From: an uncultured Clostridia bacterium
Lineage (GTDB): Bacteria; Bacillota; Clostridia; Oscillospirales; CAG-272
DNA: 64,000 nucleotides
Assembly: GCA_947631765.1 (NCBI GenBank)
Contig: CANRMP010000006.1
Span: 1-64,000, forward strand
Reading direction: 5' to 3'
In this document: piece by piece, positions 34,583 to 42,950 of the stretch
Position numbering within the stretch: position 1 is the first letter of the stretch
Layout: the number at the start of each line of letters is the position of its first letter
Made by a program: the position numbers and the translations under genes
Notes under the pieces: generated by a model
What the model saw: the letters and a program-made list of their open reading frames with translations, nothing else
Databases searched by the model: none
Told to the model about the DNA's origin: nothing

Positions 34583-36828
34583 ACGAAATCCTCCGTGAAT
34601 TTGGAAGCCTCAGAAATCATTTCAGAAATAAACTCATCGCTCATTTTATTGCCGGTTGCTATCTTTGCAAGCGTTTCCGGGCAGTTTATCTCAAAATATC
34701 TGAGCAGTTCTTTCTCGTATTTATCCATTACCGAAATCGGCACCTTGTCCGCCACACCCCTTGACACCGTGCAGATAACAAGCACCTGCTTTTCAAAGGG
34801 CATCGGGGAATACTGCTTTTGACAGAGAATTGCATTCATGCGCTTTCCTCTTTCAAGCAGCTCTGCGGTGCTTTTGTCAAGGTCGGAGCCGAACTGAGAA
34901 AACGACGCGAGCTCATTATACTGCGCAAGGGTCATTCTGAGACTGCCCGATACCTGCCGCATCGCCTTGGTCTGTGCCGAGCCTCCCACACGGGAGACAG
35001 ACAGTCCGACGTTGACCGCGGGGCGCTGTCCTTCGTTAAACAGGCTCGATTCAAGGAATATCTGACCGTCGGTTATTGATATAACGTTGGTGGGAATATA
35101 AGCCGAGATATCCCCCGCCTGTGTTTCAATAATCGGAAGTGCCGTCATCGAGCCGCCGCCGAGCTTATCCGAAAGGCGCGCGCTCCTTTCAAGCAGTCTT
35201 GAATGGAGGTAGAAAACGTCTCCTGGGTACGCTTCACGTCCCGAGGGACGGTGAAGCAGAAGCGACATTTCGCGGTATGCCACCGCGTGCTTTGAAAGAT
35301 CGTCGTATATTATCAGCACATCCTTGCCGGAATACATGAAATACTCGCCTATAGCAACTCCCGCATAGGTTGAGACGTAAAGCATCGGCGCCGTCTGAGA
35401 GGCTGTGGCGCTGACGATTACCGTGTAGCTCATTGCGCCCGCCATGCTGAGCTTCTTTGCAATTGAGGCAATTGTCGTCTCCTTCTGACCTATGCTGACA
35501 TAGATGCAGATAACGTTCTTGCCCTTCTGATTTATGATAGTGTCGACGGCAATTGCGGTCTTTCCCGTCTGCCTGTCGCCGATTATAAGCTCTCTTTGCC
35601 CTTTTCCGATGGGAATAAGCGCGTCTACAACCTTAAGCCCGGTGTAAAGAGGCTCGTTTACCGCCTGACGCTCGATAATACCGGGAGCTTTAAACTCTAT
35701 CGGGCGATATTCCTTGCAGTGCAGGCTTCCCTTGCCGTCAATCGGCTCGCCGAGCGGTCCGAGAATACGCCCGAGCAGCTTGTCTCCGACCGCAACGCTT
35801 GCCATTTTGCCGAGTCTTCGCACTCGGCTGTACTCCTGAATATGTTCATAGGAACCGAATACCACGCATCCTATCCTGTCGTCCTCGATGTCAAGTATCA
35901 TTCCCTTTTCGCCGCAATCAAACTCCACCAGCTCGCCGTACATTATGTCGGCAAGACCGTCAAGCCAGCAGATACCGTCCGAAACGCTGATAACTCTTCC
36001 GCGCTGATATATGTCGGTCTTTATTTCAAACGCCTGAATCTGACTGAGCATACTTTCATAAAGCTCGTCGCTGTTGTGAAAAGAGATATAGCTGTCCTCT
36101 CCAAGCTGAGTTGCAAGGTTGTAAAGATGGTTTTTAAGGGTGCTGTCATACACCGTGTCTCCTATTCTCACCTGAACTCCCGCAATAAGCGAGGGGTCAA
36201 CCGACACCCTGAAGGAGGGCTTTCCGTTTACCTTGTCCAAAAGCTCGGTTGCTCTGTCCTCCACCTTTTTTACAAGCGGAGCGGGAAGCTCGAACGCCGA
36301 TATAATCGTAACGTAAAGCACCTCGTGCTTTAAAAGATAAACTCTGTCTCCGTTTGTTATGCGAAGCATCGGCAAAATGTCGTCTATTATCTTCTCTTCC
36401 GCCGCGCGGAACATCGAAACGTAAGGCTCCTTTGCCACAAGCTCGGTAACAGCCCCCGCAACCTTATGGAGCATACGGCGGCGCAAATTTTCGTACATGT
36501 CGATTCTGCGCGCCTTGAGCTCCCTTTTAATTTCAGCCCGTCTGGTCTCCTCCGCCTCAAGAACGCCGGAAGACGCCGCCTCAACCGCTTCCTTGCGGTG
36601 CTTTTGCGACGTGAGAATAAGCGCTTCTCTTTGCGCTCTTGCCTTTTCGTTCTCCTCTTCTATAAGCCGCTCGGCGCTCCTTGAACGCTCAAAGCCCTTT
36701 TCCGCCTCAAGAAGCTCGTTTTTGACCTTGTCTCTGTGTCCGCCAAAGATTTTTTTAACCGTTTTTCTGCCGAATATGGCGAGGACAACAATAATTATGG
36801 CAAAGTTTATAAGCTGATATACAAACAC
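34561..36828 (-). CDS. fused ATP synthase b'-delta-alpha subunit
   Basis: A single 755-aa ORF with three ATP synthase parts. Residues 1-22 are a membrane helix (LINFAIIIVVLAIFG). Residues 23-130 are a charged coiled coil like a b subunit. Residues 130-245 resemble delta/OSCP, with SVDPSLIAGVQVRIGDTVYD at about 209-228. From about 253 to the end is a complete alpha subunit, with Walker A GDRQTGKT at 417-424. The start is GTG 36828 after GGAAAGG. Separate atpH and atpA genes are missing between atpF and atpG. A separate b gene exists, so b and b' would form an unequal pair. No stop or frameshift is seen in the ORF track. Confidence 0.9.
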   Translation of the reverse strand: MFVYQLINFAIIIVVLAIFGRKTVKKIFGGHRDKVKNELLEAEKGFERSRSAERLIEEENEKARAQREALILTSQKHRKEAVEAASSGVLEAEETRRAEIKRELKARRIDMYENLRRRMLHKVAGAVTELVAKEPYVSMFRAAEEKIIDDILPMLRITNGDRVYLLKHEVLYVTIISAFELPAPLVKKVEDRATELLDKVNGKPSFRVSVDPSLIAGVQVRIGDTVYDSTLKNHLYNLATQLGEDSYISFHNSDELYESMLSQIQAFEIKTDIYQRGRVISVSDGICWLDGLADIMYGELVEFDCGEKGMILDIEDDRIGCVVFGSYEHIQEYSRVRRLGKMASVAVGDKLLGRILGPLGEPIDGKGSLHCKEYRPIEFKAPGIIERQAVNEPLYTGLKVVDALIPIGKGQRELIIGDRQTGKTAIAVDTIINQKGKNVICIYVSIGQKETTIASIAKKLSMAGAMSYTVIVSATASQTAPMLYVSTYAGVAIGEYFMYSGKDVLIIYDDLSKHAVAYREMSLLLHRPSGREAYPGDVFYLHSRLLERSARLSDKLGGGSMTALPIIETQAGDISAYIPTNVISITDGQIFLESSLFNEGQRPAVNVGLSVSRVGGSAQTKAMRQVSGSLRMTLAQYNELASFSQFGSDLDKSTAELLERGKRMNAILCQKQYSPMPFEKQVLVICTVSRGVADKVPISVMDKYEKELLRYFEINCPETLAKIATGNKMSDEFISEMISEASKFTEDFVCRVSEA

Positions 36829-36870
36829 TGCCGTGACCTTTCCTTTCTGAGATCTGAATCCGAAAAAGCC

Positions 36871-37296
36871 TCAGATGAAGCCTCCCGAAACCTTATCCGC
36901 TATGATCTTTGAAAGCACGTCCAATTTCGCGTCAAGCTGTGCTTCCGCCGCCTCTTCGTCCTTGGCGAGCTTTTCAAGACCCTCGCGGTACTCCTTGTCA
37001 AGTCTTTCGTTCATTTGCGCCAGAGCCGCTCTTTTATTTGCTCTTGCCTCGTGCAGAGCGTCTTCGGTGTTTTTTTGCTCTTCACGCCGCAGATTTTCAA
37101 GCGCTTCGCGGTTTTCGTTCTTTGCCTTTTCAAGAAGTATGTCCGCATTCTTGCCTGCGTCAATACCCTTCTCGTTTCTTTCGTCTCTTTCGTGAATGAA
37201 TTTCAAAAGAGGCTTATACAACACGAAATTCAGCGCAACAAGCAGAATACAAAAATTCACAACCGTCCATATTATGACGGAAATATTGATACTCAT
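36871..37296 (-). CDS. atpF: ATP synthase b subunit
   Basis: Peripheral-stalk subunit of 141 aa. An N-terminal membrane helix (IIWTVVNFCILLVALNFVLYKPLLKF) is followed by a long charged coiled coil. The KPLLKFIHERDERN turn is typical. It is 42 bp before the fused gene. It would pair with the b-like part of that fusion to form the stalk. No strong ribosome site precedes its ATG, so its start is slightly uncertain. Confidence 0.93.
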   Translation of the reverse strand: MSINISVIIWTVVNFCILLVALNFVLYKPLLKFIHERDERNEKGIDAGKNADILLEKAKNENREALENLRREEQKNTEDALHEARANKRAALAQMNERLDKEYREGLEKLAKDEEAAEAQLDAKLDVLSKIIADKVSGGFI

Positions 37297-37453
37297 CTTT
37301 TTTGTCGGGAGGTTTTTTGGTCGCCCCCGCCCTTTCGATACATTGTATGTAAGCTGACGGCAAAATTCATTGCCGAAAAAGCCGAGGTACAGACGCGGTT
37401 TCCCGCCCCTGTAACTTGACCCATGATGCCGATTTTTTAAGTAAGACCGCGTA

Positions 37454-37684
37454 TTATATCCGCGATATAAGCATGAAAGCTATAAGAAGTCCGTAAATCG
37501 TCAACGCCTCAATAAGTGCCAATGCAATAATGAGGGTGGAACGTATGTTGTTTGCCGCCTCGGGCTGACGGGCAATACTCTCCATTGCCGCCGCCGCAGT
37601 CTTTCCCTGTGCCATGCTCGGTCCTATTGTACTTACCGCTATCGCTATAGCCGCCGCTATCGCTATCATTGCAGAGCTGTCCAT
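37454..37684 (-). CDS. atpE: ATP synthase c subunit
   Basis: Proteolipid of the c-ring, 76 aa, two membrane helices with the loop SIARQPEA. The ion-binding Glu is in LIEALTIYG. Compared with Na+ c subunits, Gln in MAQGK is kept. The Ser and Thr after the Glu are Ala and Leu, as in chloroplast and cyanobacterial H+ rings. I therefore infer proton coupling. The sequence ends soon after helix 2. Confidence 0.95.
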   Translation of the reverse strand: MDSSAMIAIAAAIAIAVSTIGPSMAQGKTAAAAMESIARQPEAANNIRSTLIIALALIEALTIYGLLIAFMLISRI

Positions 37685-37745
37685 TTTAATATCTCCTTTA
37701 CCGACTGTATTTTTATTTTATTTTATTTTTTTGTATTTGTTTTTA

Positions 37746-38426
37746 TTATTCAAGCTCTTCAGTCGCTTCAAAAATGTAGATACTTGTGAGCATCGTAAAC
37801 ACTATTGCCTGAAGCGCACAGAAAAGAAGGCTTAGCACCATCATTATAATAGGCGCGCCTATCGGAATTATTTCATAAAGCTGCTCGGTGACCATTTCCT
37901 CGCCGAAAACGTTTCCGTAAAGCCTGAGGGCAAGGGAAACCGGGCGCACTATCTCATCAATAATTAGAAAAGGAAGCATGAAGAAAACCGGCAGGACAAA
38001 ATGCTTTAAATAATGAATTTTATGCGTCCTGAAGCCGAAAAAATGAAGTGCGCAGAAGGTCACGATACCAAGCCCCGCCGTGACCGACAGGGACGAGGTG
38101 GGCGCGTGGAACCAAGAGAACTCTCCCGCCCCGGGAATCAGCCCAGAATAGTTCGAAATTATAATAAAAATGAACATTGTCGCCAAAAACGGAAAACACA
38201 TTTTCAGTCTCTTGCTCTTTTTCCCCAAAGTGTCGCCGAAAAAGTTTTCGAGCTTTATTATCGCAACTTCGAGTATATTCTGCAAAAAACCGGGCGTGTC
38301 CTTAAGCTTTTTGGTGCCGATAAACGCAAAAAGCACCACAAGCGCAATAATCACCCATGAGGTCACAACCTCTCCGGTAACGTCAAGTACGCCGAAGAGC
38401 TTAAAGAGAACCTCCGATTCTCCCAT
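37746..38426 (-). CDS. atpB: ATP synthase a subunit
   Basis: Membrane stator subunit that forms the ion half-channels, 226 aa. The essential Arg lies in VSLALRLYGNVFGEEMV. Other family segments are GLIPGAGEFSWFHAPTSSLSVTAG and the C-terminal helix LLFCALQAIVFTMLTSIYIF. It is the second gene of the operon, between atpI and atpE. A run of GGAGG-like sequence precedes the ATG (gaggtgaaaaggc). Confidence 0.95.
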   Translation of the reverse strand: MGESEVLFKLFGVLDVTGEVVTSWVIIALVVLFAFIGTKKLKDTPGFLQNILEVAIIKLENFFGDTLGKKSKRLKMCFPFLATMFIFIIISNYSGLIPGAGEFSWFHAPTSSLSVTAGLGIVTFCALHFFGFRTHKIHYLKHFVLPVFFMLPFLIIDEIVRPVSLALRLYGNVFGEEMVTEQLYEIIPIGAPIIMMVLSLLFCALQAIVFTMLTSIYIFEATEELE

Positions 38427-38532
38427 GCCTTTTCACCTCCGAACCGAATTAGAATTATATTACCATACTTAATATTCGCATTTGTTTTTGTGTGTTTATA
38501 TGTTTTTCAAAAGCCGTGACAGGCAGAGGCGC

Positions 38533-38844
38533 TTACTCCCCGTCTTTTTTCTGTTTCTCTTTTTCATTTTCCTCTAACAGCTTTTTGGAGAGCCGATAAG
38601 AAAACAGAAAACCGGGAATTGTAAGCCCTATCGCCGTTCCGATAAGCACAGCGCCGAGCATTTCGAGCTTCTGACCCAAAAAGTAAGCCAAAACCAAAAC
38701 TCCGATATTCACTATGTTCCTTATAAGCGGCAATATCATGCTGCTGTTGCTGCTTTTTAAAAGAAATCCCGATACAAGATAATTTACATAGGAAAAGGCG
38801 AGTCCGCCTGAAAAAAACAGGAGCGCAACAAGCACATTATTCAT
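38533..38844 (-). CDS. atpI: AtpI-like small membrane protein
   Basis: About 103 aa with four hydrophobic segments and a charged C-terminal tail (NEKEKQKKDGE). Its position as first gene of the operon, just before the a subunit, is that of atpI, which helps c-ring assembly in several bacteria. The sequence itself is weakly conserved, so the call is mostly by place. GAGGTG supports the ATG at 38844 rather than GTG 38850. Confidence 0.7.
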   Translation of the reverse strand: MNNVLVALLFFSGGLAFSYVNYLVSGFLLKSSNSSMILPLIRNIVNIGVLVLAYFLGQKLEMLGAVLIGTAIGLTIPGFLFSYRLSKKLLEENEKEKQKKDGE

Positions 38845-38871
38845 AGCCACACCTCTTTTTAAACAAGGCTC

Positions 38872-38900
38872 ATTATATCACGACAAATGTTTTTTGTCAA
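38872..38900 (-). promoter_or_regulatory. consensus promoter of the ATP synthase operon
   Basis: On the minus strand TTGACA, a 17-bp spacer and TATAAT match consensus exactly, about 30 bp before atpI. All ATP synthase genes follow in the same direction. Confidence 0.85.
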
Positions 38901-38936
38901 TGATTTTTGCTCAAAAAACCGCACAGCAGCGGGTTT

Positions 38937-39419
38937 TTATTTTATGTTTTTAATTTGATTTTTCAAATACTCACAAAAGGCTTCCTCACATTCAAGGATC
39001 AGCGCCTGCCTTTCGCCGTTTAGCGTGAAAATGTACCAATACATATTTTCGCTCCCCGCAAACATCGTCGCGTTGAAGCGTTCTTTTTTTGTCACGTTGT
39101 AAATGCTCATGTCCTTTTCTTCTTTTACCACAAGGTCGTCTTTGGACATTTTAACGCTTGCAAAGGTCTTCGGAAGCTTTGAGCCTACCCTTATGACCTC
39201 AAGATACCCCTCCTCTTCGTCGACTGAATAAACGTAATCGAAAATCACGTATCTAAGCGTATAGACGGCGGCGGTGGCGACTGTGAGCACCGTAAGCTGA
39301 TTTAAAAAAGTATATCCCATATCAAGCGCTTCAAGTACAAATGCTACTACTATGACAACAAGATAAATTGCAGATACTATATATACTTTTTTGTTGTTTT
39401 TCTTTGGCTTGTATTTCAT
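38937..39419 (-). CDS. two-helix membrane protein, unknown
   Basis: About 160 aa. A basic N-terminus (MKYKPKKNNKK) is followed by two membrane helices (VYIVSAIYLVVIVVAFVLEA and LTVLTVATAAVYTL). A cytosolic beta-rich domain comes last (GYLEVIRVGSKLPKTFASV to LECEEAFCEYL), similar in pattern to bacterial PH-like domains. I do not recognise the family. The start at 39419 replaces a longer ORF-track start that lacks a ribosome site. It lies 28 bp downstream of the phosphodiesterase gene. Confidence 0.7.
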   Translation of the reverse strand: MKYKPKKNNKKVYIVSAIYLVVIVVAFVLEALDMGYTFLNQLTVLTVATAAVYTLRYVIFDYVYSVDEEEGYLEVIRVGSKLPKTFASVKMSKDDLVVKEEKDMSIYNVTKKERFNATMFAGSENMYWYIFTLNGERQALILECEEAFCEYLKNQIKNIK

Positions 39420-39447
39420 ATTAAAACCGCAACCTTTTTTGGATGTT

Positions 39448-39951
39448 TTACCAACTGTTCGAATATACGTCGGCAATATTAATTAGTATGTCACCGTTAC
39501 GGATTTCTATAAGCGCGTATGAAGGGCTGCCGTTCATGGGGAGCGAAATGCTTCCCGGGTTTACCATATAAAACGGTTTACCAAACCGCTTATCATCTAT
39601 ATATTCGCAAAGGCTCTCATGCGTGTGCCCGAAAATCACAATATCCGCCTGTCTCATGCTCCCCGCCGTCATAAGGCTTTCGGTTGTCAGCTTTGCGGAG
39701 TAAAGATGCCCGTGTGTTACAAATATCTTTTTTTCGCCAAGCTCGCAAAGCTGCTCATCCTGCTGCTTTGAAAAGATATCGCAGTTCCCCCGCACCGCAA
39801 TATACGGAAGATTTCTTTCAAGGCAGAGCTTGACAAAGTCCTCGCATCCGTCTCCGGCATGAATGAACATATCCGCGTCGTAATGCAGCGTCATTACCGC
39901 CTTCATGTTGTAATTGCTCCCGTGGGAATCGGACATTGCGATAATTTTCAT
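39448..39951 (-). CDS. YfcE/MJ0936-type phosphodiesterase
   Basis: Metallophosphoesterase of 167 aa. Metal ligands are in MSDSHGS (D-x-H), IHAGDGCEDF, AVRGNCD, VTHGHLY and FGHTH, all five motifs in the right order. It hydrolyses phosphodiesters such as model nucleotides; the natural substrate is unknown. GGGAGG precedes the ATG at 39951. The ORF track starts 31 codons earlier without support. It is probably co-transcribed with the small membrane protein after it. Confidence 0.9.
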   Translation of the reverse strand: MKIIAMSDSHGSNYNMKAVMTLHYDADMFIHAGDGCEDFVKLCLERNLPYIAVRGNCDIFSKQQDEQLCELGEKKIFVTHGHLYSAKLTTESLMTAGSMRQADIVIFGHTHESLCEYIDDKRFGKPFYMVNPGSISLPMNGSPSYALIEIRNGDILINIADVYSNSW

Positions 39952-40069
39952 AAAAGTAAAGCCTCCCGCAATACATTTTTTATTTTGCAAATATACCGGC
40001 GCCGGTGTCATAAAAGGCAGTTGAGAATATACTGTTAATATCAAAAGCAGAAATCGGAGTTTATATATT

Positions 40070-40330
40070 ATGGATATTAACAGCTCAAACGTCAGAGAAC
40101 TCGCCTCCCTTGACGATAAGGAATTTTCAAAAATAATTTACACAATTGCAATCTCGATAGGACTGACCCACGAAAAAGCCTTGCAAGCGGCAAAAAACAC
40201 CTCATTTTTCAGAGTACTTCTTAAAAATGCCTCAGACAAGGATATTGAAAACATGATGGGCAAGGTGGGCAAGGATAAGCTCCAAGACATCTATGACAGT
40301 CTGCCGCAGAGCGCAAAAAACAATATATAA
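40070..40330 (+). CDS. 86-aa helical protein, unknown
   Basis: Small soluble protein of about 86 aa, predicted all-helical, starting MDINSSNVRELASLDDKEF. No catalytic motif or membrane segment is seen. It heads a set of three small genes on the plus strand (next at 40417 and 40898), which suggests one operon. The 170 aa after it are rich in Ser, Lys and Gln. Function unknown. Confidence 0.7.
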   Translation: MDINSSNVRELASLDDKEFSKIIYTIAISIGLTHEKALQAAKNTSFFRVLLKNASDKDIENMMGKVGKDKLQDIYDSLPQSAKNNI

Positions 40331-40416
40331 TTTAAATTTGATTTAAAACCTGTCCGCCTGCCGCCGTCGGCGGCAAAACCCATATGCCGCACCTTGCGGC
40401 AGAAAAGGAGTTGTTT

Positions 40417-40893
40417 ATGAACGGTAACTTAGACCTCGGTTTTCTCCGTACCCTGACAGAAAATCCCGAGTTTATGCAAAAAGCAATAAGCATGGCGTCT
40501 GCATTGTCGTCAAGCGGTATTTTTTCACAAGCCTTTGAAGGTTCTTCGCAAAAATCCGACGCGCGGCAGGAAAGGGTCGACAAGGGCGCTTTCTCTTTTT
40601 CGGAAAGCGATACCCCCTCGCCCTCGGGAAGCGGCAACCTTGGAGACGTCCTTTCTCTTCTTTCCGGCGCTGCGGGGGGCAGTCAGCCTAAAGCTCAGCA
40701 AAATCAAAGCGAAGCCAAAGAAAGCGGCGAAAACAAAAAGGCAGACCACAAGGACAGAATAAGGCTGCTTGAAGCAATGCGCCCCTTTGTTCCGCCCGAA
40801 AGGCGAGATAAGCTTGATTTTATAATAAAGCTTTTGGGACTGATGCAAATTGCAAATCAGCTTGGACTAAAAAACATACTTGAAGGAAGGTGA
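40417..40893 (+). CDS. 158-aa low-complexity protein, unknown
   Basis: Start at ATG 40417 after AAAAGGAG; the ORF track is 11 codons longer. The first 40 residues and the last 50 (RIRLLEAMRPFVPPERRDKLDFIIKLLGLM) look folded and helical. The middle, with SESDTPSPSGSGN and QQNQSEAKESGENKKA, looks disordered. No signal peptide. It lies just before the gene at 40898. I recognise it only as a clostridial-type conserved hypothetical; function unknown. Confidence 0.7.
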   Translation: MNGNLDLGFLRTLTENPEFMQKAISMASALSSSGIFSQAFEGSSQKSDARQERVDKGAFSFSESDTPSPSGSGNLGDVLSLLSGAAGGSQPKAQQNQSEAKESGENKKADHKDRIRLLEAMRPFVPPERRDKLDFIIKLLGLMQIANQLGLKNILEGR

Positions 40894-40897
40894 AAAG

Positions 40898-41380
40898 ATG
40901 TACAGCAGAAAAAGCTTCGGATACAATCCCTCCTACACCCCGCCCCCTAACTACAACGGCGTGGCGTTCACAAGGAATTTTAAGCCCTATGCGGATATTG
41001 TCGAAGGCTCCGAAAAAGCCCCTGAGGAGAATAAAAACGAAATATCGGCTTTTGATGCGCAAAGCTTTAATGATATAAGCGATATAAGCGAGCCCGTCGA
41101 AGAAACAGGCGCTATCCCTGAAAAGCCGTCAGGCGAGCTCTTTCAAGATTATATTTCCCCGTGCGACAGCTGTTCACCCGAAGCCGAAGCGTGCGGCGAA
41201 AAGGAGTGCGAAAAGGGCTGCGAAAAAGAGGGCAAGAACGAGGTTGCCTCATTAATAAGCGGCAAGGATTTAAAAATAGAAGACCTGCTTATTATCGGCG
41301 CCGTCATACTGTTTGTCTCGGGCGAGTTTGACGGAGATCTCATGTTACTGCTCGGTCTGCTTCTTGTGGCGGGAATTTAG
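40898..41380 (+). CDS. acidic protein with C-terminal membrane helices
   Basis: About 160 aa; start at ATG 40898 after AAGGAAGGTG. The N-terminal half is polar (SRKSFGYNPSYTPPPNYNG). A Cys- and Glu-rich stretch follows (CDSCSPEAEACGEKECEKGC). The C-terminus is hydrophobic (DLLIIGAVILFVSGEF, LMLLLGLLLVAGI). The 3' end overlaps the convergent flippase gene by 36 bp. It is the third of three co-directional small genes. Function unknown; metal binding by the Cys cluster is possible. Confidence 0.65.
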   Translation: MYSRKSFGYNPSYTPPPNYNGVAFTRNFKPYADIVEGSEKAPEENKNEISAFDAQSFNDISDISEPVEETGAIPEKPSGELFQDYISPCDSCSPEAEACGEKECEKGCEKEGKNEVASLISGKDLKIEDLLIIGAVILFVSGEFDGDLMLLLGLLLVAGI

Positions 41381-42766
41381 AAATTTCCTTATATGCCCGA
41401 TATACGGAAATACATTTAAAAGAATTATTGAAACAAGCCCCGCTCCCTCAAGTATCATCCACCCGGGAACTCTAAAAAGCACCGCGCCGCACTGGAAGAG
41501 AATTATGGCGGTGTTCAGTATAAGCTTGCCGTATTTTATCTTAAACGCAGTGAACTTTCTTGTCGTGATAATTCTCAAAATGTATACCGCAATAAAGCTT
41601 GCAAGCGTTGCTATCGCCGCACCCTGCGCCCCGATTTTCGGTATTAGCAGTAAATTGAGCGTGATATTGACCGCCGCTCCGACAAGCGAGGTTATAAATG
41701 ACCACACTGTCTTTTTTGAAACAATGTACATGTTTCCGAGAAAAGAGGTGAAATTGAAAAACACCATTGCGACCGTGAGTATCGGAATATACCGCCATGC
41801 GTCGTGAAATTCCGAGTCGAACATAAGGAAGGTTATCACCAGCACAAAGGCAATTATACCCGAGGCAAGGATAAAGACCACTCCCGAAAACATATCGTAG
41901 ACGTTTGCAAGGAAGGTTTTGTATTCCCTGCTGTCTTTTTCGTCAATTGCGCTGTTTCGCCACGCGTTTACAAATATTCCGCTCAGCACCATAAGCAGTG
42001 TGGGAATTTTATATGCCGCGCTGTAAAGCCCGTTGGCGTCGTCTCCCACAAAATATGTGACCATGTACTTGTCGGAAACGTTGGTAATCCACCAGAAAAT
42101 CGACGTAGGTATCAGCGGTATGCTGTATTTGAGCATACTTTTTATTGTGGACGCCTTTACCGCCTTTGGCGAAAAGTTTCTCCAAAGCTTTGCCGCAAAG
42201 ACAATAAACAGCATTGAAAAGAAATCCGCAACGCTTACCGAAAGTACATACCCCACGTATGACATTTTCAAAGGTATAAGAAATATAACGTTGCAGGTTA
42301 TGGTAAGGCAGGTGTTTATTATTCCCTGCAGGGCGTACAGGCGGAACTTTCCCATTGCCCTTATAAACTGCGAGCAAATGGCGTGCAGTGCCGAGGTTAT
42401 AACGTAAAGAATTATCAGCCACTGCAATCCCTCAAAATAGGGAATGGACAAAAGTATCGGAATCGCGGCTCCAAACAGCAGGCACCCGAGAAGTAATGCG
42501 GCATAACCGGAGGTGAACACGTCGTTTTTGCGGTAGTCCTTGTCCATTGCAAAACGGAATACCGCCTCCCCTACCTCAAGCGATATTATGGGCAAAAGCA
42601 AGGTCGCCGTTTCGGTGATATTTGAGGCTATCGAATAGTCGGTTTTCGTCATCACCGAGGTATACAGGCGAACAAGCAGGAAAACAAGCACCTTGGAGCC
42701 TATCTGCCCGATACCTATTATCGCCGTGTTGTCAATCAGCTTTCTGTACTTCCCTTTGACAGCCAT
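41345..42766 (-). CDS. Wzx-type oligosaccharide flippase
   Basis: A 473-aa membrane protein with 12 to 14 helices. It belongs to the polysaccharide transport (MOP/MATE) group. N-terminal GIGQIGSKVLVFLLVRLYTS and the middle KYSIPLIPTSIFWWITNVSD are typical of Wzx. Such proteins flip lipid-linked sugar units to the outside for capsule or wall polymers. No glycosyltransferase genes are nearby, so the polymer is unknown. It converges on and overlaps the small gene at 40898. Confidence 0.88.
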   Translation of the reverse strand: MAVKGKYRKLIDNTAIIGIGQIGSKVLVFLLVRLYTSVMTKTDYSIASNITETATLLLPIISLEVGEAVFRFAMDKDYRKNDVFTSGYAALLLGCLLFGAAIPILLSIPYFEGLQWLIILYVITSALHAICSQFIRAMGKFRLYALQGIINTCLTITCNVIFLIPLKMSYVGYVLSVSVADFFSMLFIVFAAKLWRNFSPKAVKASTIKSMLKYSIPLIPTSIFWWITNVSDKYMVTYFVGDDANGLYSAAYKIPTLLMVLSGIFVNAWRNSAIDEKDSREYKTFLANVYDMFSGVVFILASGIIAFVLVITFLMFDSEFHDAWRYIPILTVAMVFFNFTSFLGNMYIVSKKTVWSFITSLVGAAVNITLNLLLIPKIGAQGAAIATLASFIAVYILRIITTRKFTAFKIKYGKLILNTAIILFQCGAVLFRVPGWMILEGAGLVSIILLNVFPYIGHIRKFLNSRHKKQTEQ

Positions 42767-42888
42767 CCTTTTTCCCTTCCCGGCTGATGCCGTATGTTAT
42801 TCTCTGCATTTTAACATATTTTATTTTATATTTCAAGTGCAACTTTATTTTTTGTTTTGTAACATTCTGTGAATACCCGAAAAGCGTG

Positions 42889-42917
42889 TTGACAAAGCCC
42901 GAAATTTAAGCTATACT
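42889..42917 (+). promoter_or_regulatory. rarA promoter
   Basis: TTGACA, a 17-bp spacer and TATACT. The start lies about 30 bp before the ATG at 42951. Confidence 0.75.
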
Positions 42918-42950
42918 TATGTTTAAGCAGCTATGAAAGGGGAAAAATTT

